From contig JABCPU010000147.1 in assembly GCA_016800925.1 (NCBI GenBank), positions 1 through 64,000 of the forward strand: DNA of 64,000 bases. Direction: 5' to 3'. Every line of letters starts with the position of its first letter. Position 1 is the stretch's first letter. Positions 45,862 to 57,395 of this stretch are shown here, piece after piece. The translations under genes were made by a program, and so were the position numbers. The notes below the pieces were generated by a model. It was given only the letters and a program-made list of their open reading frames with translations, did not search any database and had not been told where the DNA came from. This stretch comes from Suillus spraguei. Its lineage: Eukaryota > Basidiomycota > Agaricomycetes > Boletales > Suillaceae.

Positions 45862-47467
45862 ATAATGTCTTCTTAGATAGATGATCTATAGATAAAGACC
45901 TATAAAACCAAATATCTCCACGGTCAGTGATTCAGACAAATACCAATGACTGATAACGTGGTTGTACGTGGGTGGCTGTTTATGTTCCCCAGGCTACGGT
46001 CAGCAAATGAGTCACTTCTATGAGATCAGCAAACTCTTGGACAATGACAAAGATTCTTGAACAACTAAACTTCAAAGAAAAACACAGAAGTCGAACAAAC
46101 TTAGAAACAGAAGTAACTGGCTGAATTACTCTCTTCAACGGAATGCAGGTGTTTTGCAACAATTGTGCTACTGCAATTTGTGGGAAGTTACAACAATCAC
46201 CTTCTCAGACAAGCAGGTAGAATCCCTGGTCAAGACTAGTCACTACTTCAGAGATCTTCTAGCTTACTATTGAACCTGCTGCCAAGGAACTCACTATGAG
46301 TATTAAGCAGTTAGCAGGAACGGACGTCCTTGGATTTCAATACCAAGTCCCCTTTCAATAACTAGAGTCTATCAGTCAGTGAAGACCTCAACTCAGTATC
46401 GCTACTCAGATGTGCAAGATAGAGTGTTGCTATCAACTTCTGAAGTCTCTCCTACTAAGCTACTCTGGCCTTAGATGGACTAAAGAGACAACACAAATAT
46501 TAGAAACACAAGGACACTTAGCACCAACAAACTTTGAAAAAGAGAGAGAGACCAGTAATCAAAGCAAAAGAAGAAAAGAGAAAGATTCAAAAGAAACAGA
46601 AGCAAGGAAACAGACAACAGAGAAAGAAAAACAGAGAGGAAGATGATGAAAGAAACTAGAATGAATTTGTCAAAGAAAAAAGATTTGTTGTCTTGCTGGT
46701 TGTCAGACACAGTGAGCTCAGGGTCTTGCTAGTTGTTGAGCACAGTGAGCTCAAGGTAGTGCTATCTCACAGAGTAGACTTCCAATCTTACTGTTGTTGA
46801 CAATGTTCTTGACAGTGTGCTGATAGTGCTGCTCACACTTCACTCTCAGTTATATTTCTGAGGGGGAGAAAATCTCTTTTTTTATTGACAAAAAGGTGGG
46901 TCTTATATAGACAAAATGAATGGCTATGCTACTGTTTTCCCACATTTTTGTAGGGGTGCTGACCTACCCTATTTATTGAATATTGTCATAGTTGATTTGT
47001 AATATGCTCAAGGGTGTGAGAAGAAGTCATGTGGGATATCAATGGCTATGCATAAATTTGAGATCAGGTGACTATTAGTGGCTATCCTAGGAGGAATATC
47101 AATTATGTAATATTTGAAGCATAAATCTGCACTTTTTTGTAGATGTATAGAAATGACGCGAGTGAATCATAATGTGTTTCATGAGTTTCTCTGCAGGGTA
47201 ACTCTATGTAATTATTTTGCTGGGGTCACCTGACATCTGTGGGAATATTATGAAGTAGTTTCTGTAGCCAAACATACATAAACACACCCATGAAAAAAAT
47301 GAATTAGAAATAATAAGCAAACTTTTACGAGCAAAAAGAAACTTTCGATTCTGTGTCATGGATTGATTTCTGAATAGAGGAACACTAAGCTATTATAGTC
47401 CTGGTACTATTTTTCAGCTGCAGTAGTGCTTAGTCAGCCATGCACCAGACCAGTTTGGTGCGTGTCA
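45862..47467 (-). repeat. inverted GyB LTR
   Basis: An exact-length (1606 bp) inverse of 44244-45849. At about a dozen sites where the two direct LTRs differ it always agrees with the 3' LTR. Its outer end (TGTCA) joins a host TPR exon at 47468. Confidence 0.9.
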
Positions 47468-47720
47468 TCGAGTTCTTGTGGCAATCCGCCAACAGGCAAT
47501 TGTGCATTGCACTCTTCCGGGCAGGTAAATACGGAAAAGGCCTCGAATTGTACCTATCCATGATGGAGGCAAGCGATGAAACTACGAAGGCTAGCATACG
47601 TGCTTGGTTCGCTGGTGAGTCTTGAGTGATGTCACTCATGCTACGGTCCTTACCCATCTTTCACTTAGATTTCAAGTGGATTGAAGGGCAATATACTCTG
47701 CCGATAGAGACTCCCCGCGA
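47468..47720 (+). pseudogene. 3' fragment of lectin-TPR gene, copy 1
   Basis: Matches 54151-54360 closely, with exon 14 (EFLWQSANRQLCIALFRAGK) and the last intron. The upstream part is replaced by the inverted LTR at a CTCGAG site. In the last exon TAA has become TGG, so the frame reads on about 20 codons. It is a remnant of a duplicated gene. Confidence 0.85.
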
Positions 47721-47959
47721 GTGGTATACATTTTGACGCGCGGACATCTCTTGTACAATTATCGCAACATCATCTGTGTCTATATCATGTTGTTCATAAA
47801 ATATCAGTAGATCAAGGATTCTACAAATTTTGTACCCCCAAGCGGGGATGTTTGTTTGACGTGTGCCCTTCCTCATCAATTTATGAAAGTTTAACATCTA
47901 AAGATCTTCGATTGAGGGTTACTGTATCCCTGTTAATCCCTTCCACGTACTGTCCACAG

Positions 47960-48232
47960 ATCACACGTCGGACAGAGAAATACAAACGAGGGCGTCCATG
48001 TTGTGAGCCTATTGGTCAACCTACCAGGTGCATGTGCAATGTAAGGATCATGAGAACAATGAACTGGAAACTATATATTGGTGTGTTCGTGGTGTCATTG
48101 GTAGGAATGTACGGACAAATTGAAAAATGCGTACTCTTGGAATATGGCATGGTACTGGTACTGTGCGGAATATCAATATTGGTCTTGGCCATACAGAGCT
48201 TGAGTCGTTTACGCATATGGAAATAGTCATGT
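47960..48232 (-). pseudogene. C-terminal fragment of membrane-protein gene, copy A
   Basis: Matches the end of the gene at 54778-55055 (IEIYIFCLTSD-like start region, PYIPTN, TPIYSFQFIVLMILTLHMH). It lies after the TPR fragment in the same order as in the 54-56 kb unit, so the two units are duplicates. It stops abruptly at about 48232. Confidence 0.7.
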
Positions 48233-48329
48233 GCCGGGCGCGGCTTGGGCCTGGTTTTAGAGGGCTCGGGCTTTGTCAAATCCCAGGCCAGGCCCTTACT
48301 GTGGCCCTGGGCTTTTGAAAAGAAGATGT

Positions 48330-48540
48330 TCCAAGTGCTATATTTGCTATTTAGTGAGCAAACCCGATGAGAACAATGCACGAGTGTGAACAAGCATAAA
48401 TGAATAGTGCAAACAAGCATGGACGAACGAGCACAAATGAACAAGCATGAACAAGCACAGGCAAACGGACTCAGATGCGAATGAGCATGGACCAGCAACG
48501 AGCACGAACAAACAGCGAGCATGCACGAACAAGTACGAAC
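48330..48540. repeat. degenerate short tandem repeat, left part
   Basis: Imperfect units of about 10-12 bp such as GAACAAGCATG and ACGAACAAGC. The array continues after the inserted element at 48814-48920. Confidence 0.65.
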
Positions 48541-48809
48541 ATCAGGAAATTCACACATTCCTTGACGTGCCCTTATGCGGACTTATTTACACTTAACTGC
48601 CTTGGTGAAATTGAATCTACTTGTCCAAAATTTCAATGTGAATGAATTCAGAAAAAAAAAGTTGAGATATATAATATACATGTTTATTGTATTTCGCACT
48701 CAAAAAATATAAGATATGCCAGGTGAATGATGTGAGAGAGAGCAAACAAGTTTTGAGATAAGTGAGTTAAGCTGATTAAGCATGTTAAGGAATGTGTGAA
48801 TTTCCTGAT
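48541..48809. mobile_element. 269-bp non-autonomous element with 21-bp terminal inverted repeats
   Basis: Positions 48541-48561 and 48789-48809 are perfect reverse complements. GAAC at 48537-48540 and 48810-48813 would be a 4-bp target duplication, though GAAC is also common in the surrounding repeat. It has no coding capacity. It interrupts the tandem repeat. Confidence 0.7.
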
Positions 48810-48813
48810 GAAC

Positions 48814-48920
48814 AAGTATGGACGAATGCATGCAAGTACAGATGAGCCCATCCGAATGCAGGCAAGTACAGACAAGTCCAGATGAGTGCAAGCGAGTGCA
48901 ATGCAGACAAATATAGATGA
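48814..48920. repeat. degenerate short tandem repeat, right part
   Basis: Continuation of the 48330-48540 array, with units such as GCAAGTACAGATGAG. Confidence 0.6.
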
Positions 48921-48941
48921 ATCCTGTGAGAGATAACTTAC

Positions 48942-49355
48942 CTCCACATTTGTTATCTCCTGGACATCACTGTCAGAGCCCAATGAAGATGACTCCAAGC
49001 TAGATTCATTGTCGTCCCCAGTGGAATCACCATCATCAGCATCTGAAGCGTCATCAACTTGGAGAGCTGAAAAGAAGTTGTCGTTGTCGATAACAGTGCT
49101 CTTGTTTGGCCGATGACGGGATCGGGGATGGCGACGCAGAGGGTGATCGTTATCTTCACATTCAGCTCGAATAAGAGCGTTCATGCACTCAGGATTTTGG
49201 GGACATCTCCCACGTCCGAGAACCTCTTGGAAAGTTTGATCCTCAGCAGGTACATGTGCGGTAGAGAGAATTAAAGGCCTACAATTGCATCGGATAACAG
49301 GTGACCAATTTCGTGTTTGTTGTCCTTGACTTAGAAATGGACAATGGAATCGACA
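48942..49355 (-). CDS. hypothetical acidic protein, probable exon
   Basis: Open on the minus strand from 49355 to a good donor (GTAAGT at 48941). It has Cys-bearing segments (RCNCRPL, GRCPQNPEC), a basic stretch (RRHPRSRHRPNK) and then an acidic serine-rich tail (DDASDADDGDSTGDD). No family recognised. An in-frame stop just upstream (49356-49358) means the exon should begin after an acceptor. It may be part of a decayed gene. Confidence 0.4.
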
Positions 49356-49410
49356 TCAAATCAATGAAGTAGCTTCTACACAAATATCTGCTACTAGTAT
49401 CAATCAATGT

Positions 49411-50207
49411 TCAAGCATGGGGTATCTTACCCGCCTGTTCCAGATGTTCACAATACAGTGTATACAAGGAACTCACACACTCTCCAGCCACCTTCTCAAA
49501 GAGTTCTACTCCATATTTCGAATCCTTCATGTACCCATTAAGTCTTCGGATAGTCCCTTCACCACAGCGTTTCTTGATCCAGTCAAGGAAGTATGCCGTG
49601 GCATCGTACCCTGCATCCCACTTCTCCGCAGCTCTAGGCCTCCGATGTTGTGGTGCAAAACCAGCGTGAAGTCTTACAAAATCTACCAGTAGTTCGGAAG
49701 ATAAAACTCAAAGGATGATGTCAAAAACATGCGCACCTGCAATACCCTCTATAAGACCGCCTGGACATGTATCTTTTGCATTATACTGATAGCAATGCAC
49801 GACCTCGTGAGCTAGTACGCCTAGTATTTCATCTTGTGCGCGAGCCTCTGACGATTTGATCCAGTCGAGGGAGAAATTGATCTCTTTCGTCTCGTGCGTG
49901 CCAAAAGTGTATGCCATGCCATTGAATGATCTGAGAACGAGTGTGATGGTCTTGACGCTTAAAATGAAGATGATTCGCAACACATTATGGCGAGTTGAGA
50001 ATGCGCAGTACTCACTGGGTTGGGGCCGTGAGCAGTGCATACAGTCAAGTATAAGATGCTTCAACTGCAAGCTTGAGTGCTTCCTTGGGCTTGACGCAAT
50101 CAAAGAAGATCGATGCTCCAGGATGTGACAAGTCCTCCACCCTCAACACGAAATTGGGTATTATCCAAGTTGACTGGAGTGGGAGATCTCAGATCGTGGG
50201 GAGGCAT
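49411..50207 (-). pseudogene. basic secretory protein (BSP) family peptidase, decayed
   Basis: Minus strand. Three exon blocks are seen: N-terminal (about 50180-50007, HPGASIFFDCVKPKEALK), middle (about 49950-49742) with the metallopeptidase-like LAHEVVHCYQYN and CPGGLIEGIA, and C-terminal (about 49690-49411, WDAGYDATAYFLDWIKKRCG). Introns have GTGAGT and GGTGCG-type donors. These are hallmark blocks of the BSP family, secreted in plants and common in fungi, where HExxH suggests zinc protease activity. Damage: the ATG at 50205-50207 is out of frame with the rest, and TGA stands at 50045-50047 where a Trp is expected. No signal peptide is visible. Probably a pseudogene. Confidence 0.78.
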
Positions 50208-51057
50208 GGGTAAATGGTGGTATCAGGCAAATGAGGTGCCAGATTTGAATTAGCTTTCCTTATAGGACCTCGTAAGTCTCCCTTTTATAGATGAACATCA
50301 GACCTTCAACGTTCAAGTTTCAGGACTGAGATACTAGTATTCGGTCTTTGTGAGATTCGCTGTCTCAGTCCCCGGTGGGAGTGGACTGTATATAGAGGAA
50401 AGGGGAGTGCTACTGGACCTCGGAATCTGGAACTGACCTGAAAAGGATCATCGATCAACACGTCGTCACGTTCAACCTATCGCCGTCGGGTTTGATTCAC
50501 TGGCAAGGGCCCGAGGGAGGGCGCTTGAAGCTCGACGTCTAGTATTGATATTTGAACATCCAAAAACTATTCGAGCGCACCTCCCCAACACCTCCACGTC
50601 CGAGTTCAAGTTCAGTCCATGATCCGCAGTAGAGCCTTTTCAAGTGCGTAGATACCAGCAAATGAATATGGTTGTCTTGAAATTTATTCAAGCCGGATCG
50701 AATGAGAAAAGTGGTGTAACATTTATTAATGAAGACTCGCAGGCTCGTACTAGAAATGAATGGAAAACTCAGTCTTCGGATTGAGATATCGAGAAAGTCT
50801 GTTCTGGGAATGCCTGAATAAAAGAAATTTGTTGGAAAGGAGAACGAAAAGTACACGTAGCGAAGAGTGATTGCATATGTTGAGTGAAATGTGCACAACG
50901 CGACTTGAAGTATAGTCATACAGCGAAAATGAAATTAATATTGTTATCAGGGGAATAGCAAGTCTCTCGTTGTCTCTCGCACGTAATACCATAGTTTTCC
51001 CCACTCAAAGTCGGTCTCTCGTTCGTCTCTCGCAGTCTCTAACGATCACTACTCACA
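50208..51057. other. intergenic
   Basis: No supported gene. A TATATA sequence at 50389-50394, about 180 nt upstream of the BSP start, could be a minus-strand promoter element. The rest has only short ORFs and CTCTCG-rich stretches near 50960-51040. Confidence 0.45.
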
Positions 51058-51240
51058 TCAGCCAGGACAGCTTTGACTCCACATTCATATTCGCGAACGA
51101 ATACTCAAAGACTAGTCCTCTCCTTTCTTGATCAAGAGAGGTTAAATTTGACTTGCATCCCCCATGCTTCGTTATATATGGGGTCCAGGCCGTTGCATCG
51201 TTCAATGCAAATGAACACGAACAGTGATGCGTGTCAATAC
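51058..51240 (+). pseudogene. TPR-gene exon 11-12 remnant
   Basis: Matches 53636-53815 (CCAGGACAGC..., then FNANEHE) with small indels. It lies just upstream of the full gene, showing another partial duplicate. Confidence 0.75.
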
Positions 51241-51378
51241 TCATTTCGGTCATGAGGTTAGGGCATTGGGCATCGGGCGCTCAAACTTTGAGTTTCCCTA
51301 TTACCTGGGCAGGTAGTACTTGGTATATGTACAGGGTTCAACTTGAAGCTAACAGCATTCTAGTAAACAAGCATTACA

Positions 51379-54360
51379 ATGACTCGCATCAAGAACCAAC
51401 ACACCTACAGCCTGAAAAATTGTCAGGGAGGCACTGCTGTTGATCACTATGACGGTGACGCCGGTAAGCATCATCCCTGTTTTAGTAGTATCCTAAGCCA
51501 GCGCTGATATTTCCTTGATTTAGTCTATGGGTATAGCTCCCACGAAGGCTCATACCAGAAGGTAATGGCTTACTTGTCATCCCAATGTGGACAGGTTGTA
51601 CTAATCAGTTTCCCAATTCTTAGTGGATCTTTCAGCAGGACGGCGACCAGGACGGGTGGTTCATAAAGTCTTTTGGCTCTGGGAAATATCTTGGGATCGA
51701 AGGCAACCCAAAAAATGGGACCCCAGTCGTCGTTGTATCAAACCCTTTCAAGTGGGATGTCAAAGCCTCTGATATCAAAAGCGCTAAAGGTATTAGGTGT
51801 GCATGTCTTTTATACCACGCAAGTGTCTAGTCGTAAATTGATTCTTGTCTTTGGCAGGATATCAGTTCATGGTACGAGGTTTAGTTTAGACCTGTCTAAC
51901 GGAAATTCGGCAAACTCCACGAAAATTCAGCTTTGGGGAAGTTGGCCTGGCGCCAATCAAATTTGGGCATTTACCGAGCGAATTTCTATTGAGGATCAGC
52001 ACTCTTACAGCCTCAAAAATTGTCAGAGAGGCACGGCTGTCAACATCTCAGGCGATGATAACTACTCCAGTAAGTATTATCCCTGCTTCAAAAATATCTC
52101 AAGCCAGCGCTAATATTTCCTTAACCCAGTCGACGGTTCTCGCCCCCACGATGGCTACAGCCAGGCGGTAATACACTTACTTACCATCCTACTGCGGACA
52201 TGTCGTACTCATTAGCTTCCCGGTTCTTAGTGGATCTTCCATGAGGACGACGACCAAGATGGGTGGTTCATGAAGTCTCCTCATACTGGAAAATACCTTG
52301 GAATTGAAGGCAACGCCGGTAGTGGCACCAGGGTCGTCGCTGTTTCGTCCCCTTTCAAGTGGGATATTAGAGAGTCTGACGTCGACGGCACCAAAGGCGT
52401 CAGGTGTGCAAGTCGTGAATGTCTGGTCGTGAACTGATTGTTATCGTTTTTTGTTTTGCAGGATATTGGTCCATGGCACGAATTTAAGCTTAGACCTCGA
52501 CTATGGAAATTCGGCAGACCGCAAGAAAGTTCACCTTTGGGAAAGTTTTTCTGGCACCAATCAGATTTGGGCACTTACGGAGCGGATTTCCATCGAGGAT
52601 CGGCACACTTACAGCCTGAAAAATTGTCAGGGAGGCACAGCTGTGAACCTCTCGGGTGATGACAACCGCACTAGTAAGCATTATCCCTGCTTCACAGTAT
52701 CCCAAGTCAGCGTCAATATTACCTTAACTTAGTCATCGGTTTTTGCCCCCACGATGGCTCCAACCAGGCGGTAATGCACTTACTTGTCATCCCACTACGG
52801 ACACGTCGTACTGATTAGCTTCTCGGATCTAAGTGGATCTTCGAGCAGGATGGCGAGAACGGCTGGTTCATCAAATCTTCTCGCACTGGACAATATCTTG
52901 GAATTGAAGGCAACGCTGGCAACGATACTATGGTCGTTGCTGTTCCGTCCCCTTTCAAGTGGGATGTCAAAGACTCTGACGTCCAAGGCGCTAAGGGCAT
53001 TAGGTATGCATTTTTTTCATACCGTGGATCTCTGGTCGTGAATCGATTCTTATCGTTTTGTTCGATAGGATATTGGCCCACGGTACAAAGTTCAGCTTAG
53101 ACCTCGACCGGGGAAATTCGGCAAATTACACAAAAGTTCGCCTTTGGGACAGTGTGTGTAAGGCCAATCAGATTTGGGCACTTACCGAGCGGGTTTTCGA
53201 GGATCAGCACACTTACAGCCCCAGAAATGATCAGGGAGGTACTGAAGACCAAGACGTTGATTTAAAGGCATGTTTCTACCCTGGGTTCGTAGATGCAATG
53301 CGAACATACTTCATGCAGATCCTCTCAATCACCACGACCATGCGTGAAGCATTTATCATGGGGGACTTGTCGACGGCTGAAAAGCTACTCACGCAAGAGA
53401 TTGAAGCTGACGCCAGGAATCACATTTCCTATGCCAACCGCTCGCTTGTTATGGCCCGCAAAGTCGACTGGGACCGCGCCCTTCAAAATGCGGTCAAGGT
53501 GACAATGTCCTATCATGTCTCCCTATTATATGCTAACTATTATCTCGACATAGTCACTCAGCATACAGCCTTCGTTGATAGGATATATCGCCAAGGGTAA
53601 CGCCCTTTGTGGAAAACAGAATGTCCGCGATGCCAGGACAGCCTTGGACCTCACGTTCACGTTCGCAAACGGAGACCAAAGAACTACTCTTCTCCTTTTC
53701 TTGATCAAGGCACGTTCTATTTGTTTTGCATCCACCACACTTCACTAAGGGTTTCAGGCTATCGCATTATTCAATGCGAATGAACACGAAGAGGCAATGA
53801 TGCGTGTCAAAGAGCTGGTTGCTGGTCATAGCGTAGATCCTGTTGCTTGTCTTGTCGTGGAGGTGAGCGTCATCCACTCAATTATGCATTGGCTCGTGCG
53901 TTGATCGGTCCGTCTGCACTTCACACTTCAGGCGTATCTGCAGGTCCAACTGGGAATCTTTGCCTTGGATGGCAAGTTTTACAACGAAGCTGTTGAAGCT
54001 TTCACTGCTGCTGTGAAGGCTGGCAATTCATTTGCCGATTTGCCAATCCATACCATGTACGAGGAATTCGCTGTGGTACGTTGTTTGACGCAACCGAGAA
54101 TATTTTCCCTGCTCAACTCCATGTTTTTACAGTTCTTCGGGTGGGACCTCGAGTCCTTGTGGCAATCCGCCAACAGGCAATTGTGCATTGCACTCTTCCG
54201 GGCAGGTAAATACGGAAAAGGCCTCGAATTGTACCTATCCATGATGGAGGCAAGCGATGAAGCTACGAAGGCTAGCACACGTGCTTGGTTCGCTGGTAAG
54301 TCTTGAGTAATGTCACCCATGCTACGGTCCTCACCCATTCTTCACTTAGATTTCAAGTAA
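51379..54360 (+). CDS. ricin-B lectin repeat / TPR fusion protein, 15 exons
   Basis: Exons: 51379-51463, 51524-51561, 51624-51796, 51858-52069, 52130-52167, 52231-52403, 52462-52673, 52733-52769, 52834-53003, 53069-53498, 53554-53709, 53758-53862, 53932-54075, 54133-54295, 54350-54360. About 715 residues if exon 8 is 38 nt. The first two-thirds is three lectin modules built from repeated exons of 38, 173 and 212 nt, each with YSLKNCQGGTAV, PHDG, GKYLGIEGN and QxW-type NQIWA motifs, as in ricin-B beta-trefoils. The last third is a TPR-like helical region (GNALCGKQNVRDAR, FNANEHEEAMMRVKELV). No signal peptide or membrane segment is seen. Exon 8 is one base short (37 nt), shifting the frame; all other phases agree. 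Intron 11 uses a GC donor. A defence or sugar-binding role is a guess. Confidence 0.82.
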
Positions 54361-54777
54361 ATTGAAGGGCAATGTATTCTGCCAACGAAGACCTTTGCCC
54401 TCCCCGTGAGCGATATACATTTTGACACGTGGACATCTTTAGTATCCAAACATCATCTGTGTCTATATCAGTAGATCAAGAATTCTACAATTTTTGCCAA
54501 GCAGGAATGTTCGTTTGACGTGTGCCATCCATAGTTGATTCATGAAAGTCCAATGTCTGAAGACCTTCAATTGAGGGTCACTGCATCCCTGTTAATCCCT
54601 TCGGCGTACTGCCCGCACATTCGATGAAATGCGATGGTGCTGCGAGCGAGATGACTGCAAAACAACAATGCAATGCGTAAATAAAAATATTGTACACGAT
54701 TATAGGATAAATAATATGTCTAAACAATATTCAACGCTATTACAACCGTTTTGGCCATGTACAAAGTCCACTGGGGA
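54361..54777. other. spacer shared with 47.7-47.96 kb
   Basis: Aligns with the spacer after the 47468 TPR fragment, with an extra stretch near 54600-54770. No gene seen. Confidence 0.6.
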
Positions 54778-56340
54778 TCAGACGTCAGACAAAGAAATAC
54801 AAACGAGAGCGTCCATGTTGTGAATCTGCTGGTCAACCTGCCAGAGGTGCAGGTGCATGCGCAAGGTAAGGATTGCGAGAATGATAAACTGGTAACTATA
54901 TATTGGTGTGTTTGGAGTGTAATCAGTAGGAATGCACAGACAAATTTGAAGATGCGTACTCTTGGAACATGGCATGATACTGGTACTGTGCGGACTATCA
55001 ATATTGGTCTTGGCCATACAGAACTTGATACGCACATGGAGATACCGGGACGCAATGACGTTGACCCCTGATAAAACTTCCGAAACCAGAATCATCGATG
55101 AGCATGGAAAAATAAGCGACGATATATACATGTCTCGACTCACACAGAGCACATGTATAGTAGAAAATATTATTCTTCACTAGGACGGTATACAGACGGC
55201 CACTGGCCATCCACCAGCTCTGTATGGCATGCGTGAGCGTGAGAGACATGAGACCTGGAGAAACGTTAGTCAGGCATCTGTGCACAACTATGTCCCAATC
55301 GACAAACCCAGTTCGATTATAAAAAGCAAGAGAAACGGTACGAAGAGGTTATAGCTAGTATAACAACCTGTGATGCCTGGAATTGTACTGGTCTTATCTG
55401 TGAAAATGGAGAGAGAATGTGAATGCTAGGCAGGGCGTCGATTAAAGGGCGAGAGCACGTACAAGAAACGGTAACAGTAGAGACATAGCCAGTGCTGGCA
55501 ATTGCTATCATGGAAGCCTGACTGATGTATCTACAACGGCCTTGAGGTGCGGTGAGAATATTGAACTCACAAGGGAAAAAGTCAATATGACAATAAGCAC
55601 GAATCGATTGTATTTCCAGAGTGCACATGTTCGAAGGACGAAGACGCCTGGATGAATTGGTTTAGAAATGTAGGTGTGTCGAAAAGGAGGAGAAATACAT
55701 TCGGAGCAGGTACCTGACATCTGGCTGAGAACTGTAGGAGAAAGAAAACTCTCAGTCAGGATGTGCACATATGTCTGTCCCGTGCACATACCTGAGCAAA
55801 CATTAATCAAGATCTTGCATTTCTGGCAATGTCACATGACAATCAATGAGTAAGTCTACCGCAAATTCACATACATCAGGGTTCTCGTTTGGGATGAAGT
55901 CTGCTGTAGGATGGTAAGTCAATTCATCACTGGAACAATCTGTACTGAAGCCGAACGTACTATAGAGATGCACGGTTAAAAGGAGAAATGGTACAAATCG
56001 GGTGGCGACATAAAGGCCTTTTACCTTGGTCCAGCGCGATTGAAGCAGGAATGTCCACTTTGAACAGCACGTGATGATCAATATGAAAATGAGGCTTATG
56101 GTGAAACGTGCAGTACCTCTTCTTGAAGTGAACGAACATAATCATAGGTCTGCAAGCAAGCTTAACAGCGGGAGGCAAGACATCAAGACAAGCCCACCCA
56201 GAGCATAGCCATCGACGCTGAGTCGTGTCAGGACAAGGAAAAATGATCCGAAGAAGTAGTACGCACCGTATACATACTGGCGACATATGAATCATCCATT
56301 TGTTATCTCTTCAAAGTATCAAAAAGAAAGAGACGCACTG
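54778..56340 (-). pseudogene. multi-pass membrane protein gene, copy B, decayed
   Basis: Reverse-strand pieces in order: KVKGLYVATRFVPFLLL (about 56030), CEFAVD (about 55860), CSECI and VLRTCALWKYNRFVLIVI (about 55700-55600), SLTLTHAIQSWW, LYTVLVKNNIFYYTCAL (about 55230), LAILTLRMHLHLW, stop 54778-54780. These blocks match copy C and recall the agaricomycete DUF6533/DUF6534-type membrane proteins (from memory). Exon frames shift without clean splice sites throughout, so I call it decayed. It would have about seven membrane helices. Confidence 0.6.
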
Positions 56341-57395
56341 TGTAAGTCTGCAGACTTATCGCCGCTGCGATGTGGTCGGACGAGTACTTCGTCTCCATTC
56401 GGTTAGTAAGAGGCAGAAAGTGAGTCTTGCGTGTTGAAGGGATACGCATATGCACCTGCTTAGTACATATGCATCTTCAAGTCCACTGGCAGCTGGAAAC
56501 CGTCAAGGTTTCACTTTGAGTTCAAGTTGAATGAGACGCGACGGTGAAACAGTGTACGGTGTGGTGCAATAAATATGCATCAACTATTGCAGTGCTACTA
56601 CAAGCGGTTTGCAGTCCTTTTACTAAATATCAGTCAGATTGGGCTAGACTGTCTAATCGGAGTTTGCACTCACCCTGAAGGTGAGTAATACGTAAGAATT
56701 ACCATGTTTCGACGAAGATACAATTCAATGAACAATAAGTACCAACGTTTGAGATCATAACCTGTGCATCGCAGTCAAGTATAAAAAACTGTAGCGCTAC
56801 ATTGTCTCGCCGGACTGTGTACTTGCATGTACTATGTAGTATGTAGACCGTGACACTGGTAGCCGCGGCAGTCAGTAGCTGACTAAGCTATAGTATGAAA
56901 CGAGTAGGTACCATCAACGCAAGCCAGACCCATCACAGCAAATAAAACACTACATCAAACGAAATGCGCATCTAAAATGGCCGGCGGGAACGACGGATTG
57001 ATGGGGGTACGCCTCACATCAGGGCATTCGCGATGTCGGGTATCACGGACACTGCTGTCCTACACAGGTTACATACCTCATGGACAAAAATCGGAATAAA
57101 AAAAAGCTATAGTATGGTGCTACCGTGACTGAATGCCATCTCAATCGCTCGAGTTCGGATGCTTCAAGTTCTGACTCCAGCACATCCGAAATTCTGAAGT
57201 TGATACATTCATCCACCACCGCTAGCAGTGGTAGCTCGATATCCAGAGTCCATGTTGAACAGATCAAAAGTCCACCCACATCTCCCGCCTACAACACAAA
57301 CTCCATTGCTTTTAAGCGCGCTGAATCCAGATATGACGAAGTTCGGTTCGGCTAACCTCATACAGTTCAAGCAAAACTCCATAAATATTTGAACG
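56341..57395. other. intergenic between membrane-gene copies
   Basis: No supported gene. A 76-codon serine-rich + strand ORF at 57125-57355 lacks recognisable features and is not annotated. Confidence 0.5.

Larger units (their letters stand above)
44244..47467. repeat. 3.2 kb near-perfect palindrome with 12-bp centre
   Basis: Two 1606-bp arms around TGGAGCCCACCG (45850-45861), the start of the GyB primer-binding site. I found no mismatch in the parts checked. It could be a real fold-back rearrangement or an assembly artefact. Confidence 0.88.

Noticed and set aside
45862..47467. A second reverse GyB element
   Set aside because: No internal sequence on either side; the 12 bp between LTRs belongs to the + strand LTR only.
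48016..48558. 180-codon minus-strand ORF
   Set aside because: Runs from short tandem repeats into the duplicated membrane-gene end; a chance fusion.
48330..48920. CRISPR-like array
   Set aside because: Units are short, variable and lack spacers; the genome is eukaryotic.
48684..48930. Cys/His/Leu-rich tail of a 166-codon minus ORF
   Set aside because: Lies past a good donor site and within the repeat array and TIR element; only the part above 48942 was kept.
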